A stretch of DNA of 64,000 bases, taken from NCBI GenBank assembly GCA_032718475.1, contig JAUCBJ010008653.1:1-64000 (forward strand), given 5' to 3'. Position numbers and translations under genes: made by a program. Origin of the DNA: Nemertoderma westbladi (lineage: Eukaryota; Xenacoelomorpha; Nemertodermatida; Nemertodermatidae). The notes beneath the pieces are model-generated. The model ran no database searches. It was not told the origin of the DNA and saw only the letters and a program-made list of their open reading frames with translations. Shown in pieces: positions 33,967 to 46,360 of this stretch. Positions within the stretch are counted from its first letter, which is position 1. Each line of letters starts with the position of its first letter.

Positions 33967-34730
33967 TTAAACCTGTGCTCAAATATCTCCACTGGTTGCC
34001 TGTATTGCGACGCATTGACTTTAAGATTGTACTTCTAGTATATAAGTGTATCAATGGCTACGCTCCGAGCTATTTAAAGAATTTGCTGACCCGGTACATT
34101 CCTCATCGTTCTCTGCGTTCAGGTGATGATGAACTAACTCTGGTTGCGCCTCGTTATCGGCTAGAAAGTTACGGGAGGCGGGCTTTCTCAGTTGCCGGGC
34201 CCCGTTTATGGAACGCTCTCCCTTATTCGGTCCGCAGTGCACACACCGTGGAATTGTTTAAGTCGCGGCTGAAAACACACTACTTTTCGTTAGAATACGT
34301 AATTAACTAATTGTGTACGCGTACCTGCGCCTTGATTTATTGCCCTTAAAAGGCGCGTTATAAATAAATTATTATTATTATTATTATTACTTTAAATTTC
34401 CCAACTGCTGCAAAACGCGATGTCATTCAATTTGAATTATTTTAAAAGCAATTATTCTTCTCCCGAATTGTTTTCGTTTTCGAAGAATATATTACTGTAT
34501 CTTATTTGTATTTTATGTTTTAAATTTTCACAAATCTGATCTTTAGCTGTTTAATTGATATTGACCATTTTGAATCACTCCAAAAAATGTGTGTGTCGCA
34601 ACAATCACGAATAATCGCTATGTAATAATAACGTCATTAAGAAACTACTGTAGTTAGTTATTTAGTTTTATTGTATATAGTATTATATACTCGGTTGGTT
34701 TAATCTTCCCTATGATTTCTCCCTACTCAC

Positions 34731-34863
34731 CTGGAGGATGGCAACTGTACACCCCTTTAGTGTCGTTGCACCTAGTCTTAGCATCTTTAACATTTTCACA
34801 CAAATTAGATATTCGCGTCACTTCTTCGCCGCCGGGTTTTTCTTCCACTTTGCCGACTTGTTT
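34731..34863 (-). CDS. Candidate internal exon of an unidentified gene (cysteine-bearing)
   Basis: On the minus strand the segment is framed by an acceptor (CTTTTTATAG ending at 34864) and a strong donor (CCAG/GTGAGTAG beginning at 34730). It is 133 nt, open in one frame: KQVGKVEEKPGGEEV, then CENVKDAKTRC (a CX9C spacing), and NDTKGVYSCHPP. I do not recognise the protein. The three cysteines would suit a small CX9C mitochondrial-type domain or part of an EGF-like module. No neighbouring exon was identified. Support is the two splice sites plus coding-like composition in AT-rich surroundings. Confidence 0.4.
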
Positions 34864-34869
34864 CTATAA

Positions 34870-36669
34870 AAAGTAGTAAGCGATTGTATTTTAAGCCAGG
34901 AATAATAAATAATGGTTAAAAGGAATAAAGGGATTTTTCCCGGTCACTTGCACTCTTAGTCTTTTTTTAAGCAGCATGACATCTGAATGTGCAGCAGAAA
35001 TGTAGCGTATAGCAGGTCGATTATTAGAAGTAGTAGTAGTACAAATATGGATTTACACCCCTGCTATGGGTATTTATTAATACCGTCAATAATGAAGTTT
35101 GAATGAACAATGACAATGTTAGTAATCATCTACTGTACGCATCGGAATGGTGGCTGAACCCTGCCAATTAATATAAAATTTGTATTTGCGTCGGTATTTA
35201 ATTTTTCCCGATATTTTGTGGACGTCCAATAATTATTTTTTGGAAATCCAATATTTTTTTTTTTATAGTTCTGAAAAAGTAAACTATTACCGAAACCTAC
35301 CGAAAAATCTGCGAAGGTTATCGAAAAGGAAAAAGCAGGGGCGAAAGCTATCCATTTACTGATAGGGGGCATATTTCGAACTTTCAGCGTCCGATATCAT
35401 TCATAAACAAAAAAAGATATAAAGCTTACGATCATTGATACTAATGTATTTATCATTGCCGTTTAATTTCAAATAAACTTTCGCGAAATATACATTCACC
35501 GGTACACCACAGCAGTAGTAAGGATTGTTGTACTACTGAACTGTACATTGCTAGGCTTAATTAAGGCTACTGCCTACTGGGGTAGTAGTACTGGGGTCCC
35601 TCCCTACACTGCTATCATCAGACTCAGACCGGCTACCGTCTGACCGCGGATCGAAGCCTAGCACAGCCTAGCATTAAGGACTTAAGAATGGCTTACTGTA
35701 CAAACTGAGTACTATACTGGTATGTAATCAAGAGACGCGGTGCGTCGACTACAGGTGAGGCCTCCTACAGGTTTTACTATCGCCGTTATCAGTAGGAACA
35801 GTACAGGAAGCTATAATATTTTGTGTATGGTTTGGTAATTCTGAAGTTATATGGGGTTTCGAGGTCGCTGATTACTTTAAAATTAGTTAAAAAATATTTC
35901 TGGTAATGCAAACATCACTTTTGGTTTCATTCTGGTGCCCCAGAACGAAACAAGTTGCAAAAATGTCAAACTGTTAATAATTTGATAATTTGATAATTCT
36001 GAGTTTGATAATTCTGAAGCTATACTGGTTTCAAGGTCACTGATCACGATATAACTCGATAAAACTCATTCGTGGTAACGCAACTAACGTTTTTAGTGCT
36101 TGTCTGTTGGAACGAAAACTACAAGTCATAAATTTTCAAATGGCAAAAATTGAATTTGGTTGAATAAAACGAAATTTTTAAGTGTCATATGCGTGATCAT
36201 CAACCTAGAAAATCCCTAATTTCATAAAATCAGATTGATTTTATATTATTAAATTTGCATTACTTGTATTTTTCGTTCCACATTGACTTGTATCCAAAAA
36301 TGCCCTAAACAGAAAGATACGATATACAGTATAGTATTTATTTTCATATTCGTAACAGCACCCAAAACCCCATATACAGTACAGTAGTAATAAAATCAAT
36401 TTGATTTCGTGATGATTTTTCATTATCACATACGCGCTCTACTTGTTTTTTCGTGATGGCACCACGAAAAAAGGTGGCACATCCAAAATGACCAAAAATT
36501 ATCTCGAATGTATTATTTTAGTTCTATAATCGTGATCAGCAGCCTAAAAACCGCTTTATACAGCAAATAAATTAATTTTAGTTAGCCATAAAAGCTTTTG
36601 TAAATTTTATCATGAAAAATACTGGTTTTAAAATAAAATAAAAATACTAGACAATAAAATGAAAATACT
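34870..36669. other. No recognisable gene; diverged repeat blocks of ~170 bp
   Basis: From about 35830, related blocks recur (CTGAAGTTATATGGGGTTTC near 35841, CTGAAGCTATACTGGTTTCA near 36014, then CGTGATCATCAACCTAGAAA and CGTGATCAGCAGCCTAAAAA). They look like an old tandem array or transposon body. The stretch 34990-35830 holds TAG/TACTG microsatellite-like words and no coding signal. Confidence 0.45.
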
Positions 36670-36730
36670 AGTTTTCGAGCACTGGTCCCTTTATATGGCA
36701 CCCACATAAAGGGACCAGTGCTCGAAAACT
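36670..36730. repeat. Perfect hairpin, 25-bp arms, 11-base loop
   Basis: Arms 36670-36694 (starting AGTTTTCGAGCACTGGTCCC) and 36706-36730 are exact reverse complements. The loop is ATGGCACCCAC. It follows the diverged repeat blocks and may be the end of that element. No coding frame. Confidence 0.9.
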
Positions 36731-38187
36731 AACATAGATATATAAATGGCGTTTACTCTGTTTTCCATATTAAATTTTAGGAAAAGATACGAAATCTCGG
36801 TTTTCCCAACCTATCTTTTTCGCGTCATTTTGATTGCCTGTGCCAGGCTTATATGAAATTCATTAACTCTAATAAATTAATAATCTGAAAAGTCCCGGGC
36901 ACAGTGCGCAAAAAACCTGAATAACAGAAAGTTAAAATTAATTAAGTTACGGTGATTTTTAATGACGAATAAACACAAAATCGCCACTCACTATGCTTTT
37001 AGAGGGGGCCAGTTTCCCAGAATTTAATTCAGAGTTGGCACCAGGTAGACCTGTTGACACTATGCATTGTGAGGACCCGACAAACCCCGAAGTTAAACCA
37101 CTTGACTTGCCTTAGGACCAACCCCGTAATTGATTGCAAGGGGTAAGCGGTATGCGGAGCGGAAAGGTCAACGTAGTACCAACCAGACAGAGTGATATGC
37201 AGCATCACAACTGTATTCTCTCGCCGACCGACAGACACCCAACAGACAGCCAAGTGGAGCCAGTCAGTGTATCACGAGCCTAAAATGGATTCGGGTTATG
37301 GTCATGGTGACAGTAGGCAAAACGAGGGATAAACCCGACGGACTACCAACGGATTTTCGATAGCCCAATGACCGACTTATGACGGACACCGACTGACCGG
37401 ACAGACAGTATCAAACGTAGTTCTGGGGGGTTAACATCTAAATAATTATTCAGACTAATAATTTGTACTATAGGCTTATTATAAAACTCATTTATTATAT
37501 TGTGTATTATTCTATTTATATTGGCGTATTGGGGAGTCCCATATAATATTTGTAATCAGTGTTAAAATCGGTAAAAGAACTAGATCAGTTAGAATAAAAT
37601 TGATGATTCAACCCAACTCGTTCTTTTTAAATTTTGCCTGCATTAATCCAACAGCTCCCCGATTCAATATCCAGTGACTAGTCGTGTTTAGAGATCCACA
37701 ACCCTCTCAAACTTACATCGGTGTTGGAAGTAATGGCAACAAAATTCCAAATATTAGAGGTGGATTTTTCAGATGCAAAATTTTGATAAACCTGCAGAAT
37801 TCCAACCACGGCAACTTCAAAATGGAGCTTCACCCTGCGACGAATTCTTAAACCACTCTACTTACGTGCTACACCAGCACATAAACACGGGAAATCTGGG
37901 GAGAAATCCTAGACGGTAAAGGTGTGTTCAAAACTACAAACTTGATTTATATTACAGACTCTAAGTTATCTACATTATCTAAAGTTCTACAAGGAATGGA
38001 TGTATCAATGACACCAATCGAGTTGCCTCAAGGTGATGACTAACTTTGGAACATTGAAGTTGAAGTACAGAGAACCAACGTAGGAATTTTCGAGATCGCT
38101 GTTAGGGTGGATCGATCCCTATAAGAGACCTAGGGGGAGCTGTTCTATGCCATCGCTTACATCGCGATACGAGCAGCTACCAAATAG
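36731..38187. other. No gene; possible 5' LTR and leader of the BEL/Pao element that follows
   Basis: The stretch 37450-37650 is AT-rich and ends with a TTTTGCCTGCATTAATCCAA box just before CAGCTCCCCGATTC. That resembles an LTR end and primer-binding region upstream of the gag at 38188. No matching second LTR was found in the window, so this is only a suggestion. Confidence 0.3.
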
Positions 38188-40164
38188 ATGGATACGGAAC
38201 CACCAACGACAAGTGGAAACAATTGCCGAAATGACTCCGAAACGGATAAGGAACTCATCATCCGGGATCTTGCCCTCAAACTCGGAACTCTAAAAGGGCT
38301 CATTACCTGGGCCAACACCCGGATCGAAACTCTGTTAAAACGATCAAATTCCTCCATCATGAAATTCATCAACATTTCTGAAAGGTTCAGGAAGCTATCA
38401 TCTGGAACTAGGAACAATCTACCAGCGAATACAACCGCATGGTCCCTATGGACAATAGTGAGAACAAACCCAAATTCTAGGAACACCTACAACACCTCGA
38501 TGAGTTTCAGAATCAATACTCCAGGATCATCCAACTCATCAGGAAATACGAGGAACAATCGAATCGCAGATGCAAGAGTGGAGTAGAGTCTGCTTCCACT
38601 TTTGCTACGAGATGGCTGACAATGAGGAGAACAGCTCCAAGAACTCGCATGGCTCCAGAGTTCATACCGTAAGTGGACCAGGGAAGTCATAGTGCCCAAT
38701 ACGTGCCTGAAAAGGTGTCTGAGGGAATTGCTATGCATCTTCCTGTTCGGAATGCTCATCACAGGATACCTTCTCGAAAACCGTTGGATGATGCCCAGGA
38801 AGGTCATAGTGCCCGATACGAGCCTGAAAAGGCGTCGGAGGGGATTGCTATGCACTTCACTGGTCATAATGCCCAATACGGTTACATGAGGTATGTGGGT
38901 GGAAGGTGAAGTAGATCCGATTAATAGGCAAATTGCAGCAGGCGAGCCTGAAAAGGATTCGACCGACGGAGTTCCACCTGGTCCATGAACTTCAACACAC
39001 CCACAACCACGTCCGAAGAACCTATGACATCCCGGAATCCTGTTGGATTCCTTCTACATTGGTTGCGCATGTGGACACCTCAATTCCACTGGCAAACCCA
39101 CATCAATTCGAGCGCTGGATGATCGCCTTTTGATGCCCAAAATGGAAATACGAAGGTTTAATGGTGATCATATGGTCTTTATCAGATTCAAATGCCCAGA
39201 TTGGATCCACCGAAATAACCGATGGTCATTTATTTATCCCAATATATCGGAGATAAACAACTACGCATACCAGGATGCATGGGACACGTCAAATAAAACT
39301 CTCAAGAAACTAGTACAAGATGCAGGTTCACTTTGAGACCCACAAAATAATCAAGAGTTTTTGGACTCAATGAAGGAGGCATATTACAGTTTGAAACCTT
39401 TACAAAAGGGGGATCCAGTCAACAACATATTAAATCTCCGACAGATTGATCGAAAGTTTCCCAGAGGGTTGCAGACCAAATTGGCCTTCAAATACATTGA
39501 TTTACGCTGGCGTCTTCCGGAATATGACCCCACATATCTGGAAATGTCTAGATTCCTCGATGCGTCTCCAAAATGATGAACGACTCTATGTTTTCTAAAC
39601 AGTGTCTGGTGAAGCTGGATGGGGGGGGGGGGGGGGGGGAGACGATGACCCACTCCCAGATTCCCTTACTCAAACCCAGATTCCGTGAACCCGTTAGTAC
39701 TATGGCGGTATATGGAGCCGAAGATGATGTAGAAGAGGAAGATGAGGTCTATATATATGGCAGAAGAATGGGCCAGATTCTTTGCCAATTGGACACCCAA
39801 GCGAAACATAACATGGTAGGGACAAAGCGGGGAGAAACACGCCTTCGGGTTCTGCCGGAAGTTTAAATATATGGAGTTGGTGCCCCGTTTTGAGGCAATA
39901 ATGAAACATCAAGGCTGCTTCAAATGTCTTAGCGTCGGACAATATGTGGGGGATTGTGATAAGAAAGCATGTTGCACCGTATATGTAGCGACAACTGACA
40001 TCATACGAAACGCATGCAAAACACAGAAACGCATGCAACACAAAAACTGGCAAACCATTTCATATTTCAGAAAGAACAAGGGGGGTCGAAAACCCAGATT
40101 CCAACTGAGGAGAGACATGATGAATATCTCAAATGTTAACCTGATTCATTATCATTATATTTGA
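38188..40164 (+). pseudogene. BEL/Pao retrotransposon gag (decayed)
   Basis: The plus strand shows gag pieces in several frames. An N-terminal segment begins at ATG 38188 (LILRDLALKLGTLKGLIT-like helix). Around 39130-39580 a segment reads KMEIRRFNGDHMVFIRFK and EAYYSLKPLQKGD, then DRKFPRGLQTKLAF, matching the layout of the DUF1759 capsid-like domain of BEL/Pao. At 39901 a zinc knuckle KHQGCFKCLSVGQYVGDC has lost its histidine to glutamine. Between them (about 38690-38890) is a ~116-bp tandem duplication (ATACGTGCCTGAAAAGGTGT / ATACGAGCCTGAAAAGGCGT). A run of 18 G at 39622-39639 also breaks the frame. Protease and polymerase are absent. It is a different element from the better-preserved one at 59275. 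Confidence 0.6.
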
Positions 40165-40336
40165 CGAATGTAGATGTGGGACTGCGCATTAACAATGGAG
40201 TGACATGAGGTCAAGTATAATGTATGTATATTATAAGTAGAGCAAACCAAGCATTAGGCCTAGATGATAGGGCAGTGCAGAATACAGAAGGCAGTATGAT
40301 TACTGGAATACTATGCATACTTACTTCCCGGTTTCC

Positions 40337-40530
40337 ATAGGTTGCCAAGCAATGAAAGGCATTGTTAAGCAATGATATAAACAACTGAGTTTGTGGTATG
40401 AACTAAGTACACCTAAAATAAAGTGTCACCGCACAGCAGTGAAAAAAAAGGTTTTCCTAGGCTGCCAAGCAACGGAAAGTGTTGTTAAGCAATGATATAA
40501 ACAAATGAGTTTGTGGTATGAACTAAATAA
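40337..40530. repeat. Direct duplication of ~72 bp, 121 bp apart
   Basis: TTGCCAAGCAATGAAAGGCA...GATATAAACAACTGAGTTTG at 40337 recurs as CTGCCAAGCAACGGAAAGTG...GATATAAACAAATGAGTTTG at 40458, both ending in TGTGGTATGAACTAA. The copies differ at several bases. They lie between the BEL/Pao gag and the oppositely oriented gypsy pol. Confidence 0.85.
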
Positions 40531-40605
40531 ACAGTTACATAATTCGTATTATTGGGCCATGTAAAATTGAGTTGCGTTTGGGTATATATTGTCTACGTGT
40601 AATAT

Positions 40606-43410
40606 TTAAGGAAACCATGGTATTGAGGGGGTGGGAATGTGCGTCCGGAACGAGTGGCTGGTTTTGGCGGTTGGGTCGGGGTCTTGGGAGTTGGTGAAGC
40701 GATCTCGGCCGAGGTCAGGGGTTCTTCCGGGGGTGGAGTTGCTGGTTCCGGAACATTTAGGGGGGCGGTGGGCGGTGGACGGACTCAGAGTCGGTGTGAT
40801 GGTCCCTCCTTCCGAGGCGGTGCGGGGTCGGAGGAAGTCGGTTGCATCAGAGTACGCTGCCACTCTCCTGGCGGACCATGTAGTCGTGGTTCGGGAGCGC
40901 TTCGACAACTACGCCTTGGCCCATCCAACGCTTTGTGATGGTATTCTGGATGAGGACGGGTGTCCCTATGGATATAACATGGAGGGGCCGAGTGAGGAGG
41001 TTGTAGGCCACACGTAGTCTGCGTTTGGATTTTTCGGCGACCTTGTCCAGTTGCTGGAAGCTCCTCCTCCATTTGGGGTCGAAAGAGGAGGAATGTGCCG
41101 GCAGGGCTTCCCGTATGTTGCGCCTATATAGTAGTTCTGCAGGCGAGCGCCCGCCATATCGTGGGGTATTCCAAAACGCGAGTATACCTTGCGCGATTCC
41201 ATCGACATCGTGGTTGGTCCCTCGAACGATTCGTTTCATCGTTTTCACGGCGGCTTCGGCACGGCTGTTGGTGCCGTTGGGGACGATGGGTCGAAGTGGA
41301 CCCCCCAGTTTTTGAGGAAGGTCCTCACCACCTCTGAACCGAACTGCGGGCCACCTTCTGGATGGAACTCCTGGGGGACGGCGGTAACTAAAAATAGACG
41401 TCGGAGGTTCATGATGATGGCAGCCGAAGTTGTATCAGAACCAAGTTGGAATAAAGTAGGCCAACTGGTATATTCGTCGGTAGCGACCATGTAGTTCATG
41501 CTGTCCGCCACGAATAGGTCGGCGTGGACCCTTTGGAATGGCCGCAATTTGACAGCGCTCGATGGAGACCGCAATGTTGTTCGAAATGGTCAGCCACCAG
41601 ACTGACTGACTTGCGCGCTCTCGGGTCTTGTTGAGGTCCTGGTGGGCGGCGTGGATTATTCGGAGGGTGCTGGAGCGGAGTTCCTTCGGGATGTAGATCC
41701 GCGGCCCGTGGATGATAACGCCGTCACATACCATGAGGTCCATGCGGTGCTGTAAGTAGGGTTGCAGGTCGTCGTTGGTGACGTCGGCCAGTTAATGTTA
41801 TGAGGCGACATCGGCCAGCTGTCCCGGATTGTGGCGAGGAGAGCCGAGTAGATCGGATTGACGGCGCCGGTGGCTTGGATTTTGTCGATTCGGGTGTCGC
41901 GGGCGTCGAGTGTCTGCGCTGTCTCAGCGAGAGCCGCCGATACGATGAACTCGTGGTCGTTGTTGTCGTCGGCTGTGAGGACGAGGTCATCCAGAGTGGG
42001 TTTATTTTGCGGCGAGTGGGAAAATGCGTCGGCGACGAGGTGCCGGGATCCTTTCTGATGGCGGGCAGTGAAGTTAAACCGTGATAGAGCCATTTTTAAT
42101 TTTAAGAGACAGTCATTTGATACCTGGTCGAGCCGTCTATCATTCAGGATGGGAATGAGGGGGCTACAGTCCATGACGAGGTCAAAGTGGTTTAGCCCAT
42201 CCATGAAATAGCGGCACTTGTATGCCGCCCAGGCTGCTCTGAGGGCCTCCAGTTTGGCCATCCAGGACCAGTTAGCATTGTGTTTGGCGAGGGTCCAGGA
42301 GTCCCACTGGATGATCAGCCAGCGGTTTGGAGTCGGGTCCCCTTGGCGTAGGAGGAATCCAAGGCCATTGAGTCAAGAGGCGTCTGTCAGCAGTTCAGTT
42401 TTCCTATTGGGGTGGAAGCCGGAGAGGTAGAGTGGGCTGGACAGTGCTTATCGGGTGGACTCAAAGGAGGACTACTGGTGATGCGGCAGCCAAACCCAGG
42501 TGGTGCGGTCCATGTTGAGGCTGCGCAGTGGCTCGACGAGTTGGGAAATCTCCGGAGTCGAGTTTCATAACTTTTGTCCGAGGCCAAGGAAGGACTGGAG
42601 TTCGCGGCGGTTGGTTGGAACCGGAAAGTTACGGAGGTCATCGAGGTCATCAGTGAGGGATGGGTCAATCCGGTAGTTGCCATGACTGATGAGGTAGCCT
42701 TCAAAGCGGACTATGGGGCGGCAATACTGGACCTTGTCCGTGTTTATTGATATGTTGACTGCGTCGCAGGTGGCTAGAACGTAAGCGACTGCTTCCAGGT
42801 GTTGTTTGGCTATGGAAGATGACATCCTCTGCGATCCATCCGATGTCGGGAATCCCAAGGAGTGCTCGGGCCATGTGGCGAAGGTAGTGAGGCGGCGGAT
42901 GGTAAGGTCAAGACCCCCCTGGTGGAAGCCCTTCAGGCCATCGAGGACGGTAAAGTACTGGGCCGAGGATGGGATTTTGGAGATGACGTGGAATGGGGAG
43001 TCGGAGAAGTAGCTCGGGCAAACTGTAGCTTTATTAAGTTTGCGCAGATCGACCGTTATGCGAACTTTGTTGGGGTTGCTCTTTTTGCGTGTAACGACCA
43101 TCGGGCTGAGCCACTCGCCCGGGTTATTCTTGTCTCCGGCGGGTTCCAGTATACCCATGGCGATCTGTGTGTCGAGTTCCTGGTTGAATGCCACCTCCAT
43201 GTTGACGGGGATGGTTCGATTAGTGTAGCATTGGTTAGGTCGGGCGCCAGGGATGAGTTTGATTGTTATTTCCCCGCCGGTCATTATGCGACACTGCCCT
43301 GAGAGTGGGCGGGGAAAGCTGTGTTCGAGCGCTTCCCAGTCGGCGTTGGCGGATGCCACGGGGCTTGTGGACCGGTAGAGGGGGGCAGGGTGTTGATGAC
43401 CTACTCATTG
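40606..43410 (-). pseudogene. Ty3/gypsy pol: reverse transcriptase, RNase H, integrase (frameshifted)
   Basis: Reading the minus strand from right to left, the reverse transcriptase (43359-42565) has GILEPAGDKNNPGEWLSPMV, RKLNKATV and the first catalytic Asp in YFTVLDGLKGFHQ. The usual YxDD box region is damaged, but STDKVQYC-like connection sequence and LQSFLGL follow. RNase H remains are at 42261-41656 (LVMDCSPLIPIL, RHQKGSRHLVADAFS). The integrase core spans 41574-41096: HADLFVAD, EGGPQFGSEV (Glu where the second catalytic Asp is normal), and AEAAVKTMKRIV for the final Glu. The C-terminal region is at 41100-40610 (GTPVLIQN, FLRPRTAS). At least four frameshifts separate the pieces. GC content is much higher than the surroundings. 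Confidence 0.8.
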
Positions 43411-44547
43411 TTGTTATATCTTTTGTCCTAACCCAACCATATGACTCCCCCCACATCATTTACCCTGTTATTATGCGTTCTCCTAACTATAGTTATATAA
43501 AGATAGGCCCATACATTCTATGTTATCTTTTATAAGTGCGCTACATTATTATATGGATAGAGAGGATAGGTATGCCTTAGTATAGTTATACAATGCCCAC
43601 AGTAATTATCAGCAGCTTTAGTAAACCTTCCCTATTGGCCAACCTGTTCACAATATCTCATATTACTCAACTAGTGTTTATCCTTGTTTATAAGGTGTAT
43701 ATCTCTCTGATTGGCTCACATGCAATGTTTGTTTATCTCATATGTACTTTCCTGTGGGTTTATATTGCCTTACATATTTCCTATATGATATAGCTGCTGT
43801 TATAGCTAGTTATCTGATAGTGACACTGAAGCGTTAGGGAAGCACAGCCGGTTTCAGTATGTTTAGAGTTGGATCTTTCATTAATGTATTAACATCATAA
43901 CAATTAAGATTACTGATTAAACCACATAAATCTACTTATCAACATTATTGCAATTATCATTATTATTAACGTTACCGTAAACATTAACATAGTGCATTAA
44001 TTATATTCATCTTGTTATCTTAGTGTAATTTAGAAATGCTATTGAGATTATATTGACAATTATTATTATTATATTTCATTTATATTTATACATGTTCTTT
44101 TAGCTAAGGTTAGATGCTTACATACATATGACAAATGACACAACTCAAAGCTCCATCCTGTTTCGTTTATTGATTTAGTTTATAAACATATCAACGACCG
44201 AGTTGTGCGTTGATATTTTTTAATACATTAAATAGTTCCAGCTGGTTTTATTCTGGGTACCTTAAATGTACTTACACGTTCGTGGGGCCTTCGCGCAGCA
44301 CGAGGCCCAGTTATGAGATACAAATTAAAATTGTGCGACTGTATCACAAAATCAGGTTATGAGAGATTAACCAACACCACCAATTAATCAAAGAAAGGGG
44401 GACAGTACGTGTTCACCCCTTTTAATCTGCACCCCCCCCCCCCCCTCCCTTCCCACCCACCAATACATAACCGCGACATCTACCACCCACGGAAGGGTAG
44501 CACGAACTTATTTCCAAACGCACGTTCAATATGCAAAGCCAGGTGGT
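43411..44547. other. No recognisable gene; AT-rich
   Basis: Only short open frames. A run of 14 C lies at 44432-44445. It could contain LTR or leader sequence of the neighbouring gypsy element, but I could not define ends. Confidence 0.4.
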
Positions 44548-45006
44548 TTATAGGAATATAATCAATGCAGTACTCGTCTTCATTATAAGCCTCTTTGCGT
44601 TCGACCTGTTTTGTATTAAAATATATTTATTAAACGCAGGCTGACGCTCTTTATAATAATAATACCTAGGGATGCCAGCTTCCAGACTTTCAATCTTTAC
44701 TGCCGCGCAAACCCCGCAGAGGAAGTTTTGGTTTGAGAGATCAAGCCCATCGGCAATTGGTGTTTCAATTTCGGTCCAGGAACTCTGACAATGGGAGCAT
44801 TCAATCTTAGCTGTGGTCCATTCCCGTGGTTTCGGCTTCCTTTTCTTCGTCCCAATGACAGATTCTTCTGAAGACGTTCGATTCGCTTTCAGTTTATTGT
44901 TGGCGTTTGTGTTTTGAAGTTGTATTCGAGTGGACAGTCGCGCCGGTTTCGAGGTAACCATACCGACCTGTGATAAGCGTTGGTTTTGTTGAGTGTCGGT
45001 ATTCAT
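44548..45006 (-). pseudogene. LINE ORF1 N-terminal zinc-finger fragment
   Basis: The minus-strand frame begins MNTDTQQNQRL, is basic in the middle (GTKKRKPKPREW), then holds the zinc finger: WTTAKIECSHCQSSWTEI and NFLCGVCAAVKIESLE. The same arrangement (WTNETVCCTEC ... NFLCGVC) opens ORF1 of the LINE at 27670, so both belong to related L2/CR1-like families. Similarity ends at about 44665 beside an ATT microsatellite. The rest of the frame is probably flanking sequence. No ORF2 is attached. Confidence 0.55.
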
Positions 45007-46260
45007 CTTCTCTCACCTCTTCAATGTCAGATGTTGCAAATACTGATAACACGAATAACGGTATATATTTCAATACTTGTCAATAGTAATATATATAATT
45101 TAGATAACTATTTTATATCTGTACTGTTGAGCAAACTCTACATAAATTTCAACCTGTGTATCGCCGGTAGGGCTGTTGCTGTGCAAGTGCTAGTTGCCAC
45201 CGGTCAGCCGGTACCGGTAGTAGGGTGGTACCATGGCCTACTACACACAGGCCATGACAAGGACTTTGCTGTGAAATTAGCGTAGGCTGACTGGTGACTG
45301 ATGAATTATCAAATATTATATTTTCCATGAATGCAGGGTCCATATTTAAAAGAAGATGACTAGATTTTCGTAAAGAATTTAATTGAAACAGTATTTAATA
45401 ATAAATAAATTAATTATCGCTCGAGTTCCTGCAGCTTTTATTCGTGGCAGGAATGTTTGAACGCTAATAAGTCGGTCAATCATGGATGAAATGGAACCAA
45501 ACTTGGTACACTTGTAGTCTTAAAAAAATTTAGAAATTCTACACACAGACAGACTTCTACAGTTCCCCGGTCTGCCGCTAGGGGGCGAATTAACAGAAAC
45601 GTAAAAATAGCTGTAATTATAGAACCAACGATCAGATTCATCTGAAATTTAGTAGTAGTTACCTAAGAGCATTGCTTAATTAGAAATTCTACAGAGACTT
45701 TTACAGTTCCTGTCTGCCGCTAGTGGGGAATTGTTAGAGCTCCAGTTCAACGTGCTTAGCACGGTTTAATAAACAATCAATTAATTATTTTATTCAATAC
45801 AGTAATTATAACAGTAAAATGCAATGTATTCTATTTTTTAGTGAAATCAAGAGATAGGAGGGGGGTGGGACTGGACGCAAATCCCATCTTGGCGAATTAA
45901 TATCCCGCCTCAATATTAATTTCTAAATTTTGGGAAAGGAGCAGGTTACAGTGGCACGTTATTTTAACCAAAACAATAAAGTAAACACAATAGAACAGGT
46001 TACAGTTTTATTTTTGAGAGTAATCAGCTGTTGTTATTTGCGTCCAATTTCCCCTGGAGAGGGATGAATTTTTATTGCGTCCAGCCCCCCCCCCCCCCCC
46101 CCCCCTATCTTGAAATCAAATACCAAAAATATATTTATTATATGAACAATCTATTTGGAAATTGTAAGTTCGGCCTATCTCTTTACCATAAGCTCAGTAT
46201 CTTTATCTGGTGTGTTTTTATTATTTTACCAATTATTTAATATGTTTGATAGAATTGAAC
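45007..46260. other. No gene; small dispersed repeats and a run of 21 C
   Basis: Two related blocks with TAGAAATTCTACA and TGTCTGCCGCTAG occur at about 45532-45590 and 45680-45730. The block 45925-46010 (GGAAAGGAGCAGGTTACAGT ... ACCAAAACAATAAA) is similar to 53725-53800 inside the large element. A run of 21 C is at 46085-46105. Confidence 0.5.
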
Positions 46261-46360
46261 AACACCGCCCAACACAACCAACTCTCTATCCGCCTCGAGC
46301 ATCGAGAATACGAGAAACTCAATCGAAATACCTGCTTATCCCAGTAGTATCCGTCCGTAG

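Larger units (their letters stand above)
28587..34310 (+). pseudogene. LINE ORF2: repeat linker, AP endonuclease, reverse transcriptase (interrupted)
   Basis: ORF2 has no stop between the ORF1 stop and the repeat linker (28718-29655). The endonuclease follows: NAQSVNNKAAF, ITESWL, VGDFNFH, LDLVVTHN, and the catalytic SDHYAV near 30370. The reverse transcriptase covers FRPVSNLLYISKLIEKVV, VLLDLSAAFDTVEH, GLPQGSVLGPLLF and LYADDTQIY (about 31400-31920). The product nicks DNA and copies the element RNA there. At 32411 the frame enters the piggyBac-type insertion, and the C-terminal part (LHWLPVLRRIDFKIVLLVYK) resumes at about 33970 and ends at 34310. A 2-base deletion at about 29250 in the linker shifts the upstream part out of frame. 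Confidence 0.85.
27670..34390 (+). mobile_element. L2/CR1-like LINE, nearly full length, split by a piggyBac-type element
   Basis: ORF1 (zinc finger), ORF2 (repeat linker, AP-type endonuclease, reverse transcriptase, C-terminal domain) and a 3' end GCGCGTTATAAATAAA followed by (TTA)n are in order. Without the insertion at 32412-33966 the element is about 5.2 kb. The 3' TATAAATAAATTATTATT tail is typical of the L2/CR1 group. Damage is light: one frameshift in ORF1, a 2-base deletion in the repeat linker and the inserted element. Confidence 0.85.

Noticed and set aside
40631-43302. Several plus-strand open frames over 100 codons
   Set aside because: They are antisense shadows of the GC-rich gypsy pol on the minus strand.
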